Source: Paenimyroides baculatum
GTDB lineage: Bacteria; Bacteroidota; Bacteroidia; Flavobacteriales; Flavobacteriaceae
Length of the DNA: 64,000 nt
NCBI RefSeq assembly: GCF_008629655.1
Contig: NZ_VWSG01000007.1
Span: 62,001-126,000, forward strand
Direction: 5' to 3'
Shown here in pieces: positions 9,119-17,351 of the stretch; position 1 is the first letter of the stretch; each line of letters opens with the position of its first letter. Both the position numbers and the translations under genes were made by a program. The notes under the pieces are model-generated. The model was given only the letters and a program-made list of their open reading frames with translations. It did no database searches and was not told the origin of the DNA.

Positions 9119-9124
9119 TGAGTG

Positions 9125-9132
9125 CAAAGGTA
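9125..9132 (-). promoter_or_regulatory. -7 promoter box TACCTTTG for the candidate small RNA
   Basis: On the minus strand the bases read TACCTTTG, a full match to TAnnTTTG. About 20 bases upstream is a TTT instead of the usual TTG. The next downstream element is the terminator at 9039-9010. Confidence 0.5.
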
Positions 9133-9208
9133 GGTTTTTAATTTAAATGTATAAACACTATTTTGTATTTAACACAACTTTAACTGTTTGTGCTTAAAAA
9201 GCAGATTA

Positions 9209-10369
9209 TTAAAGTGTTCCACGTTTTTCTTGCTCTCTCTCTATTGATTCAAATAACGCTTTAAAGTTACCTGCACCAAATCCGCGAGCGCCCATACGCT
9301 GAATTACTTCAAAGAATAATGTTGGACGATCTTCTACCGGTTTAGTGAAAATCTGTAACAAATATCCTTCCTCATCGGCATCAATCATGATTCCTAATTT
9401 TTGTAATTCATTGATATCTTCTTTGAATTTATCCATGTGATCTTTTAAACGCTCTGGAATTGCATCGTAATATTCTTGTGGAGGAATAGATAAAAATTCT
9501 ACACCACGCGCTTTCATTTCAGAAACTGTTTTAATGATGTCGTCAGTAGCAACTGCAATATGCTGTACACCCGGACCTTCGTAGAAATCCAAATACTCTT
9601 CAATTTGTGAACGTTTTTTACCTTCAGCCGGCTCGTTGATCGGGAATTTAATTCTTCCGTTTCCGTTTGCCATAACTTTAGACATTAACGCAGAGTATTC
9701 AGTTGTGATTTGTTTATCATCAAAAGACAAGAAGTTTACGAAACCTAAAATATCTTCGAACCACTTAACCCAAACGTTCATTTCGTTCCAACCTACATTA
9801 CCAACCATGTGGTCAATAAATTTTAAACCAACCGGAGCCGGGTTATAATCGCTTTCCCATTTAACATATCCAGGTAAAAACAAGCCGTTATAGTTTCTAC
9901 GCTCTGTAAACATGAAAACCGTTTCGCCATAAGCATAAATTCCTGCTTGGATAATTTCACCGTTTTCATCTGACGTTACTTTTGGTTCCATATACGAAAC
10001 AGCACCACGTTTAGTAGTTTCTTCGTAAGCCGAAACAGCATCTTCAACCCATAAAGCCACAACTTTTACACCGTCGCCATGTTTTTTAACGTGCTCACCG
10101 ATTGCAGAATCAGAATTTAAAGCCGTTGTAAGAATAATACGTATTTTATCTTGTTTGATAACGTACGATGCTCTGTCACGAACGCCAGTTTCTAATCCTG
10201 AATAAGCTTCAGACTGAAAACCGAATGCCGTTTTGTAGAAGTGAGCTGCCTGTTTTGCATTTCCTACATAAAATTCAACATAATCTGTACCTAAAATTGG
10301 TAAGAAATCTTGTGCTCCTTCAAATATTTTTTCTAATCCGTACTCAACAGATTTTAATTCGTTTGACAT
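9209..10369 (-). CDS. hppD: 4-hydroxyphenylpyruvate dioxygenase
   Basis: Non-heme iron enzyme that converts 4-hydroxyphenylpyruvate to homogentisate in tyrosine breakdown. The 386-residue protein shows two vicinal-oxygen-chelate modules and all three iron ligands: His187 in FIDHMVGNV, His270 in GVQHIAVATDD and Glu354 in FFEVIQR, followed by the C-terminal signature GARGFGAGNF. It is the last gene of the operon hmgA - CCC-motif protein - hppD, 37 bases behind the membrane protein, so product and next enzyme in the pathway are made together. Confidence 0.95.
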   Translation of the reverse strand: MSNELKSVEYGLEKIFEGAQDFLPILGTDYVEFYVGNAKQAAHFYKTAFGFQSEAYSGLETGVRDRASYVIKQDKIRIILTTALNSDSAIGEHVKKHGDGVKVVALWVEDAVSAYEETTKRGAVSYMEPKVTSDENGEIIQAGIYAYGETVFMFTERRNYNGLFLPGYVKWESDYNPAPVGLKFIDHMVGNVGWNEMNVWVKWFEDILGFVNFLSFDDKQITTEYSALMSKVMANGNGRIKFPINEPAEGKKRSQIEEYLDFYEGPGVQHIAVATDDIIKTVSEMKARGVEFLSIPPQEYYDAIPERLKDHMDKFKEDINELQKLGIMIDADEEGYLLQIFTKPVEDRPTLFFEVIQRMGARGFGAGNFKALFESIEREQEKRGTL

Positions 10370-10406
10370 AATATTAAAATTATATTTTGTTACTATTGTT
10401 GTTATT

Positions 10407-10841
10407 TTATTCTTGATTTAAAGAATCTTGGTAATTGTAAATGGTATCTTCTTCTACTTGCTGATCCCATTCATATTCATCGTTTTCGTATGAAATAGTA
10501 TCGGTTTTACTTTTATTTAATTCTTCTCTGATCGATGAAAACATGAAAGTTCCATACACAATAAGGTATCCAAGAAAAATAAATGTTATTATGCCATTTA
10601 AAACAAGGGCAATAATATTTAAAACCTTTGCCGTACTAACATTCTGTCTGCTGTTTGGTAAATATGCGTTTGGATTTAACTGATATTCACGTAAACTTTT
10701 GTTAGCACTTATTAATCCTATGATCGAAAGAATAAGTCCTATAATAGAAAAGCCGCAGCAACCTAAAATAATTGCCATACATAAGGCAACTATTCCTAAA
10801 ATTAATGAACTTGGATCGGCAGGTAATTTGTTTTGATACAT
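10407..10841 (-). CDS. CCC-motif membrane protein
   Basis: A 144-residue membrane protein of unknown function with two or three hydrophobic helices. It begins with a proline-rich start, PADPSSLILGIVAL, followed by GCCGFSIIGLILSIIGLI and a second helix pair near residues 70-100, then an acidic soluble tail. The glycine/cysteine-rich first helix and layout match what is called the CCC-motif (DUF4190-like) membrane family in Bacteroidota. It is embedded between hmgA (11 bases) and hppD (37 bases), so it is co-transcribed with homogentisate metabolism; a role in that pathway is not established. Confidence 0.65.
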   Translation of the reverse strand: MYQNKLPADPSSLILGIVALCMAIILGCCGFSIIGLILSIIGLISANKSLREYQLNPNAYLPNSRQNVSTAKVLNIIALVLNGIITFIFLGYLIVYGTFMFSSIREELNKSKTDTISYENDEYEWDQQVEEDTIYNYQDSLNQE

Positions 10842-10852
10842 TTATTATTTTA

Positions 10853-12010
10853 TTAATCTAGCCAAGATTGGTAATATTGTTCATCGGCTATTTTCATAGC
10901 TTCTTCGGTAACCATTAATGGCTTAAAGGTATCAACCATTACGGCTAATTCTTGTGTGTCAACTTTACCTATGCTTCGCTCCATTGCGCCCGGGTGCGGT
11001 CCGTGTGGAATTCCGGCTGGGTGTAACGAAATATGTCCGGCTTCTATATCGTTACGGCTCATAAAATCACCATCTACATAATAAAGTACTTCATCAGAAT
11101 CGATATTACTGTGATTGTAAGGTGCCGGAACAGATTCCGGATGATAATCATACAAACGCGGAACAAACGAACACACTACAAATGCATCTGATTCAAAAGT
11201 TTGATGCACCGGTGGCGGCTGATGGATTCGACCTGTAATCGGTTCGAAATCGTGGATTGAAAATGCATACGGAAAGTTGTATCCATCGTATCCAACAACA
11301 TCAAACGGATGTGAAGCGTAAACCATATCAAAAATTTCGTCTTGCTTACGTACTTTAATTAAAAAATCCCCTTTTTCATCGTAGGTTTCCAATTCTTCTG
11401 GTCGGCGGATATCACGTTCGCAAAACGGCGAATGTTCTAACAACTGCCCAAACCAGTTGCGGTAACGTTTTGGCGTATAAATTGGTCGGCGCGATTCTAC
11501 AATAAACAAACGGTTATCGTCTGTATCAAAATCAATTTTATAAATAACTCCGCGTGGAATCAGTAAATAATCACCGTATTTAAAATCTAAATTACCTAAA
11601 ATGGTGCGTAATTTACCTGTACCTCTGTGAATGAAAATTAATTCATCGGCATCGGTATTCTTATAAAAATAATCTTGTGTTTTATCTGAAGGTGCAGCCA
11701 AAACTATCGTTAAATCGCTGTTTGTTAAAACGGCTTTACGGCTTTCTAAATAATCGGGCGTTTTTGGCACCTGAAATCCGCGTAAACGATACGATTGTAT
11801 GTTATTTGCACGTGCAATTTTAGGCGCAACGCTGTAAGAACCTTTAATTTCTTTAACCTGTGTTGGACGATGTTCGTGGTACATGTTTGAAGACATACCG
11901 TCGAAACCAACTGTGCCAAACAACTGCTCGTAATAAAAACCGCCGTTAGGCTTGCGAAACTGTATGTGGCGCTTATGTGGAATTTTTCCTAATTTATGAT
12001 ATAAAGGCAT
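10853..12010 (-). CDS. hmgA: homogentisate 1,2-dioxygenase
   Basis: Opens the ring of homogentisate to maleylacetoacetate, the step after HppD. The 385-residue protein has the cupin-type iron site near residues 295-345: NHSNIDSDEVLYYV gives His and Glu ligands and HPAGIPHGPHPG the C-terminal His residues. The N-terminus (MPLYHKLGKIPHKRH) and FGTVGFDGMSS are typical of the shorter bacterial form. It is the first gene of the three-gene operon and follows a TATATTTG promoter box and a roughly 108-base leader with a hairpin. Confidence 0.94.
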   Translation of the reverse strand: MPLYHKLGKIPHKRHIQFRKPNGGFYYEQLFGTVGFDGMSSNMYHEHRPTQVKEIKGSYSVAPKIARANNIQSYRLRGFQVPKTPDYLESRKAVLTNSDLTIVLAAPSDKTQDYFYKNTDADELIFIHRGTGKLRTILGNLDFKYGDYLLIPRGVIYKIDFDTDDNRLFIVESRRPIYTPKRYRNWFGQLLEHSPFCERDIRRPEELETYDEKGDFLIKVRKQDEIFDMVYASHPFDVVGYDGYNFPYAFSIHDFEPITGRIHQPPPVHQTFESDAFVVCSFVPRLYDYHPESVPAPYNHSNIDSDEVLYYVDGDFMSRNDIEAGHISLHPAGIPHGPHPGAMERSIGKVDTQELAVMVDTFKPLMVTEEAMKIADEQYYQSWLD

Positions 12011-12053
12011 ATTTGTTAGTTTTTAATTAATGATAAAAGCATAGCTCAGCCTT

Positions 12054-12080
12054 CTTCATTCGGGATTCCGCTTAATGAAG
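12054..12080 (-). promoter_or_regulatory. hairpin in the hmgA leader
   Basis: CTTCATT (12054-12060) pairs with AATGAAG (12074-12080), and inside it CGG pairs with CCG around a GATT loop. It has no T-tract and lies between the promoter box and the hmgA ATG. The CTTC-ATTCGGGAT core resembles a short sequence at 30735-30760, so it may be a remnant of a dispersed palindromic element rather than a regulator. Confidence 0.4.
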
Positions 12081-12124
12081 TATTTTAGTTTTGATAATAA
12101 TCCTTGCCATGTTTCCATACCAAA

Positions 12125-12132
12125 CAAATATA
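12125..12132 (-). promoter_or_regulatory. -7 promoter box TATATTTG for the hmgA operon
   Basis: Minus-strand TATATTTG matches TAnnTTTG and predicts a start near 12118 and a leader of about 108 bases before the hmgA ATG. No clear -33 TTG. Confidence 0.5.
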
Positions 12133-12200
12133 AAAACTATTTTTTTGTGATTATTAATTTTAACCAAAAATAAAAAGAATCACGTAAATTTTTACCTTAT

Positions 12201-14408
12201 TTAAAACCAAAATCCTAAACTAAACCAGGTATAATGGATTTTTACTTCGGGTGAATAAGACTGCTTTATTTCCAGCGGACCAACAACGGTTTGGAAGCCG
12301 TATCCTAATGCATATCCCGAATTTATTGGCATTTCTAACCAGTCGTTGTACTGAAACATGGCATCTTTTAAATACATATAATTTGCTGTGAAATTTAAAT
12401 GATGCTTTTTATAAAAACGGTAATCAACGCGTAAAAGTGCTTTAAGATAGGTGTTTGCATTTAGACTTAAAAAATCATAGCCATAAAAAGGTTTGATGTT
12501 CCATATGGATTGAAAACCGTATCCGCCCAGAAAATAATTCATGTTTGTAGATGGAGTGCGTCCGATTGTTAAACCAACATCAGCTTTTGTTTCGATTGAG
12601 ATCCGATCGAAAAATGTTTTTACCATTCCCAATTCTCCGTTTACCTGCGTAAAAGGTTCAAAATTTTCGTTATAGTCCGATGAGAAAATGGTATGCTTAA
12701 TTTCTGCATTAAAATTAACGCCTCGGGTTGGAAAATACTTGTTATCATAGGTATCTAAAACCACATTAAAATACGGACTTATGTAATGACTGTTGTCTAA
12801 CCAGCTTTTTTGTAAGCTTAAATTCGCGATATCAACAATCTGATATTTGTGTTCCACACCCATTCCAATTACAAACTTGTCGTTGTAATAATTTTGCAGA
12901 TACAGACGGTTTGTTAGATCGTTCCAATCGGTATTAAAAATATCAAAACCAAGAAATTCTGGTGGAATAACGCCGGTTTCGTAAGGCTTTGCGTTGTATT
13001 TAAATTTGTTGAAACGGCTTTGCGCACCAAAACTCCAACGGAAACCATTATCTACCAAATAATTAAAATTATATCGAATATTATCGCCAAAAATAAAATC
13101 GAGCGATGCCAAATCGTTCTTAAAAAGTAGTTTTTTCTGCGTAACATTGACCAATGCGGCACTTTTGTAAAGGTTATCGAAATGCAGACCAAATTTTAAA
13201 AATCGATTTACCGTGTTTTCCTTCAAATTCAAAACTAAATTGTCGCCCTCTTCGTCGGCCTTTTCAAAATGATACGAAATCCCACTAAAGTTCTGCGTTG
13301 CATTTAGGTTTGTGATACCATTTTCCAATCTTTTAAACGATACGCATTCGTCTCTAAAATAACCCAGTTTCCCAAAAACATAATCTTTGTTGTAATTTTT
13401 TAACTTGTTCATACTAACCGAATGCACATGAATATCATCGGTAAACATATAGTCAGGCAATTTTGGTTTTTTATAATTACTGCTGATTTGTTGCAATTGC
13501 GGTATTTTTTCTTTGGCTGCTGCTATTCCCTTTTGAATGATCTCGTTTCCTTTATCGAAAGTCACCACCGAAAAAGTAGAAATATCGGGTTTTATGTAGA
13601 TATCGGTTTGCTTTTTCTTCTCGTCCATGCCACCATACATGCCGTAATTGGCAATCTGCATTAAGATATCCAAAGCTCCTTTTAGATTTTCACGATCTTT
13701 TTTACCGTCTTGAACATCAACACCAATAATGATGTCGATGCCCCGATCGCGAAGTTCCTTAATAGGGTAATTATTAACTACACCGCCATCAATCAACAAA
13801 CGATCATCAATTTCAACAGGTGTGTAAAGCGACGGAAATGCGCCACTTGCCAAGATACTCTGCGGTAGATTTCCTTTTTCTAACACAACGGCTTCGCCCG
13901 AAACTACATCGGTTGCAATGCAAAGAAACGGAATGGAAAGTTTAGAAAAATCTTGTTCGTAGCGAACATGCGCCAACAGTTTGTTTAGCAGATTGTAATT
14001 GTACATTCCTTTTGAAAGCGATACCGGACTGCCTATTTTGAAATCATCAAATGGAAGCTGCAACGCATAAATTTCATCGTTACGCTTTTCATAAAACGAT
14101 TTTGAATTTCTAGGGATATAATCTTGTAAAAGGGCATCGGCATCAACCGATTTAAAGATAGAATCTAATTGCGAAGCATTGTAGCCCGACGCGTACAAAC
14201 CGCCAATGATAGCACCCATACTTGTGCCGCCGATATAATCGATTTTGACGCCCTGCTCTTCCAACACCTTTAAAACACCTATGTGCGCCAAACCTTTTGC
14301 ACCTCCACCACTTAATACCAAACCAACTTTAGGACGCTGATTTTCTTGGGCAAAAGCCGAGAAGCATGCTGTAAAAAGAAACAAGCATCCAAGGAAAAGT
14401 TTCATCAT
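12201..14408 (-). CDS. patatin-like phospholipase fused to outer-membrane beta-barrel
   Basis: A 735-residue exported protein with a signal peptide (ends near AFAQ, residue 21), a patatin serine lipase domain and a C-terminal barrel. The oxyanion glycines GGGAKG are at 34-39, the nucleophile motif GTSMG at 61-65 and the catalytic Asp motif DGG at 207-209, so the lipase looks intact. Residues from about 330 resemble a POTRA-like linker, and roughly 390-735 are alternating beta strands ending in phenylalanine, as in BamA/TamA (surface antigen) barrels. The layout matches the PlpD-like type V secretion proteins. It probably displays or releases a phospholipase at the outer membrane. It stands alone with its own promoter. 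Confidence 0.85.
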   Translation of the reverse strand: MMKLFLGCLFLFTACFSAFAQENQRPKVGLVLSGGGAKGLAHIGVLKVLEEQGVKIDYIGGTSMGAIIGGLYASGYNASQLDSIFKSVDADALLQDYIPRNSKSFYEKRNDEIYALQLPFDDFKIGSPVSLSKGMYNYNLLNKLLAHVRYEQDFSKLSIPFLCIATDVVSGEAVVLEKGNLPQSILASGAFPSLYTPVEIDDRLLIDGGVVNNYPIKELRDRGIDIIIGVDVQDGKKDRENLKGALDILMQIANYGMYGGMDEKKKQTDIYIKPDISTFSVVTFDKGNEIIQKGIAAAKEKIPQLQQISSNYKKPKLPDYMFTDDIHVHSVSMNKLKNYNKDYVFGKLGYFRDECVSFKRLENGITNLNATQNFSGISYHFEKADEEGDNLVLNLKENTVNRFLKFGLHFDNLYKSAALVNVTQKKLLFKNDLASLDFIFGDNIRYNFNYLVDNGFRWSFGAQSRFNKFKYNAKPYETGVIPPEFLGFDIFNTDWNDLTNRLYLQNYYNDKFVIGMGVEHKYQIVDIANLSLQKSWLDNSHYISPYFNVVLDTYDNKYFPTRGVNFNAEIKHTIFSSDYNENFEPFTQVNGELGMVKTFFDRISIETKADVGLTIGRTPSTNMNYFLGGYGFQSIWNIKPFYGYDFLSLNANTYLKALLRVDYRFYKKHHLNFTANYMYLKDAMFQYNDWLEMPINSGYALGYGFQTVVGPLEIKQSYSPEVKIHYTWFSLGFWF

Positions 14409-14433
14409 GGCTGTTTTGGTTTTTGGTGTTCAT

Positions 14434-14441
14434 CAAATTTA
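14434..14441 (-). promoter_or_regulatory. -7 promoter box TAAATTTG for the patatin gene
   Basis: Minus-strand TAAATTTG lies 25 bases before the ATG at 14408. CAA trinucleotides (TTG on minus) further out are at poor spacing. Confidence 0.5.
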
Positions 14442-14488
14442 ATTAAAAAATTGAAACAAGCGTATTACCAAATGCTAAAGTATGGTAT

Positions 14489-14516
14489 AAAAAAAAGCTT
14501 CCGGTTAGGGAAGCTT
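14489..14516 (-). terminator. intrinsic terminator of the export operon
   Basis: On the minus strand AAGCTTCC, loop CTAACC, GGAAGCTT and a run of T follow the stop of the last small gene (14522) almost directly. This closes the transcript that starts at the ABC ATPase. Confidence 0.85.
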
Positions 14517-14521
14517 ATCTA

Positions 14522-14800
14522 TTATTTCTTTTCTGTAATAATCATAATCAACAGTGTAAGTAAAAAAGAAGCTGTAAACGCAATTACATTTCTATTACTA
14601 ATCTCTGTTTTAAATTTCTTGAGTATAAAACGTAAAATCATTCCTCCAACAAAAGTAAAAACCAAGATTCGAACAACAACAAAAATAGAATTGGTAAAAT
14701 TTATAATTTCAGAAATTCCTGCTTGTCCTTCTGCATAACAGTGGTTATTGAATAGAACAATCGATAGTAATGAAACTATTAAAAACCTTTTGCTAATCAT
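14522..14800 (-). CDS. small membrane protein of unknown function
   Basis: A 92-residue protein I do not recognise. It has an N-terminal signal (ends near CYAEGQA) and two further hydrophobic helices, near residues 35-57 and 70-88, split by a basic stretch LKKFKTE. The ATG overlaps the TolC stop (TAATG), so it is translated with the export operon and precedes its terminator. The size and helices recall small pilin-like or TrbC/VirB2-type proteins, but this is only a resemblance. It could be an accessory subunit of the exporter or a passenger gene. Confidence 0.6.
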   Translation of the reverse strand: MISKRFLIVSLLSIVLFNNHCYAEGQAGISEIINFTNSIFVVVRILVFTFVGGMILRFILKKFKTEISNRNVIAFTASFLLTLLIMIITEKK

Positions 14801-16152
14801 TAATTTCTCTGAATAATTGGAATCCCAAAATAGAACTCTAATATTCGGGTGCGGAACAAATAATCGTATTTTGTACGCAATAAATCAGATTGTGTGTTTA
14901 CCAAAAGCGTTTGCGACTGGTTGTAATCAAAGGCAGTTGCCATTCCGTTTTCGTAACGTTCTTTTGTATAGCGAAAAGCTTCTTCTCGCGCTTTTAACAT
15001 TTCTTCGGTTGCCAGATACGTTTCCATTGCTCCTTTCGCGTCAGAATACGCGGTGTAAATATTTCGTTCCAAATCCAATTCGGTTTGTTCAAACGTTAAC
15101 TTGTTTTTTTCTAAATTCACCCTGCTGCGCGCAATATTGTTTTTAGCTGCAAATCCGTTGAAAATAGGAATGTTTAACTGCACACCAAAACTGTGACCTT
15201 TGTATAAATCGAACTGATCAAAAAACGGTTGCGGATTAATTTCTCCACCTCTTCCGTCGGGAATTTTAGCATACGAAACACGCGAGCTAAAACTGTAAAA
15301 TCCGGTTAACGATGGTAAAACGGCAGCTTTTGCAATATCTACGTCTTTCTCGGCAATTTTTACATTGTTTTCGGCAATCTTAAGTTCGGTACGTTCAAAA
15401 CGAGCTTTTTGAAAGATTGATTCCGGAGTTTCTAACAAAATGGTCGTTGGTTCAAATTCATACTCCACATCGGCGATATCAAAATCTTTGAAATCTTCCA
15501 TCTGAAGCAGTTGTGCCAAACTCATTTTTGATACAATCAACGCGTATTCTGCCTGAATAATTCGTTGTTTATCGGTTGCTAAAGTAGCTTTCATATCAAA
15601 CAAATCGCCACTTGGTATCATACCGGCATCAACCAAAGCTTCGGATCTTACCAACTGTAAACTATCGGTTTGAAACTGCTGTTTTTGAACCTTTTGATTT
15701 TCTTTGTTAAACAAAATCTGCAAATACGCATTTACTACGTTCAACGCTACATCTTCTTCAATTTTTAAATGCTGATATTGCGAAGAAATCAATGCCAATT
15801 TCGATTTTCTGAAACGGTTTTGATTTTGCAATCCTTTAAAAATATCAACAGCAGACGACGCCCCCATTGAGGTAAACTGCGTAGTTTGATTTTCCAGAAT
15901 ACCGGTTGTAATGTTGGTATTTAAACCCACGTTCCACGAATGCGATGCGGTTGCGTTTAGGTTTGGAAGGAAATTTCCAAACGCATCTTTTATATCGATT
16001 TCCGCCAGTTTATTGTCTAATTCGATCTGCTTGACAGATACGTTGTTTTCAATGGCATGTGCCACGCATTCTTCTAATGTCCATTTTTTTTGAGCAAACG
16101 AATTGACAGTAAAAAGCAGACTGATTATAAGCAGTGTTTTAATGTTTTTCAT
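14800..16152 (-). CDS. TolC family outer-membrane efflux protein
   Basis: Outer-membrane channel of a tripartite exporter. The 450 residues start with a signal peptide (ends near SFAQ) followed by WTLEECVAHAIENN, the usual opening of the family, and long alpha-helical coiled-coil repeats with two beta segments (for example FGVQLNIPIFNGF near residue 320). Only four bases separate it from the adaptor gene. Together with the adaptor, two permeases and ATPase upstream it completes a MacAB-TolC-like machine. Confidence 0.9.
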   Translation of the reverse strand: MKNIKTLLIISLLFTVNSFAQKKWTLEECVAHAIENNVSVKQIELDNKLAEIDIKDAFGNFLPNLNATASHSWNVGLNTNITTGILENQTTQFTSMGASSAVDIFKGLQNQNRFRKSKLALISSQYQHLKIEEDVALNVVNAYLQILFNKENQKVQKQQFQTDSLQLVRSEALVDAGMIPSGDLFDMKATLATDKQRIIQAEYALIVSKMSLAQLLQMEDFKDFDIADVEYEFEPTTILLETPESIFQKARFERTELKIAENNVKIAEKDVDIAKAAVLPSLTGFYSFSSRVSYAKIPDGRGGEINPQPFFDQFDLYKGHSFGVQLNIPIFNGFAAKNNIARSRVNLEKNKLTFEQTELDLERNIYTAYSDAKGAMETYLATEEMLKAREEAFRYTKERYENGMATAFDYNQSQTLLVNTQSDLLRTKYDYLFRTRILEFYFGIPIIQRN

Positions 16153-16156
16153 TTAG

Positions 16157-17254
16157 CTACTTTTTAATTTGATTCCAAACTTTAATCTTGTCGTTTTTGG
16201 TAATTCCTTTTTTAATTTCCACATAAATACCGTCGCTAACGCCTAATTCAACATTTCTACGTTCGAATTTCTGCGGACTAACCTCAACTTCTACAAACGA
16301 TTTCTTAGTTTTTTCGTCGTATTGAATCAAACCTTCTTTCACTGCCAGAACATTATCGGCTTTTGAAAGAATGATCGATGCATTTGCACTTAAACCAGAT
16401 CGGATAAAAGTAGAATCTTTATTTACCAACGTACCTTTAATTGGGAACTGCATGGCTCCGTTTTCGTTCACACCTTTTGGAGCGATATAATCTAAAACAG
16501 CGTTGAATTTCTTGTTTTCAATGGCACCGACGGTAATTTCTAACGGAAGTCCCAATTTAATTTTTCCTACTTCAGATTCGTCTAATTTTCCTTCAAAAAT
16601 CATGTTCCCAACATCTGCCAAACTTGCAATGGTAGTTCCCTCGTTAAAATTATTTGCCTCGATTACCTGATTTCCTTTTTTAACAGGGATATCCAACACC
16701 ATACCCGAAACCGTAGAACGAATAAGGGTTTGTGCGATATTACTCATTCCACTGGTTGTTCCGGTTCTGATAATTTCGGCACTTTGAACCATGGCGCTGT
16801 ACGTTTGCTGTGCTTGTTTGTAAGAAGTTTCAGCAGTATCGAAATCGTTGGCAGAAATTACACCTTTATTGAACAATGTTCTTTGGCGTTCGAACACTTT
16901 TCGTTGGTTTTCCAAATCGATTTTTGCCGTGCTAATTTGATTATTGGCAGAGTTTAAGCTTGATACATTTGGCACTACTTTAATCTTTGCAAGCAAATCG
17001 CCCGATTTTACGTAATCGCCGGCTTCTACATAAACTTCATCAATAATTCCTGAAATATTCGGTTTAATTAATACTTCTTCTTTCGGGTTGATGTTTCCTG
17101 TAGCAACGGTGCTTTTAGAGATCGATCGAACCTCGGCTTTTTCGGTTTCATAAACTACCGGCGGCTGTGCGTTTTTCTGATACAACCAAAATAATGCGCC
17201 TGCAAAAGCTATTGCTAAAAAGACTAAAATTGAAATGGTACAACCTTTTTTCAT
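16157..17254 (-). CDS. periplasmic adaptor (MacA/HlyD-type)
   Basis: Membrane-fusion protein bridging the inner-membrane ABC permeases and TolC. The 365 residues have one N-terminal transmembrane helix, a lipoyl-like half (IKPNISGIIDEVYVEAGDYV near residue 65), a helical hairpin (about 100-170), a second lipoyl half (VSGMVLDIPVKKGNQV near 195) and a beta-barrel region. This is the order expected for MacA. A 97-base gap separates it from the permease upstream, but there is no terminator, so one operon is likely. Confidence 0.88.
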   Translation of the reverse strand: MKKGCTISILVFLAIAFAGALFWLYQKNAQPPVVYETEKAEVRSISKSTVATGNINPKEEVLIKPNISGIIDEVYVEAGDYVKSGDLLAKIKVVPNVSSLNSANNQISTAKIDLENQRKVFERQRTLFNKGVISANDFDTAETSYKQAQQTYSAMVQSAEIIRTGTTSGMSNIAQTLIRSTVSGMVLDIPVKKGNQVIEANNFNEGTTIASLADVGNMIFEGKLDESEVGKIKLGLPLEITVGAIENKKFNAVLDYIAPKGVNENGAMQFPIKGTLVNKDSTFIRSGLSANASIILSKADNVLAVKEGLIQYDEKTKKSFVEVEVSPQKFERRNVELGVSDGIYVEIKKGITKNDKIKVWNQIKK

Positions 17255-17351
17255 ATATATTTTTGTTTGTTTATTCGTTGATTTGTTTAATTGTTTATCT
17301 GTTTATTAGAACATTTCTATGCTCTATATTCTATTCTCTTTTATCTTAATT

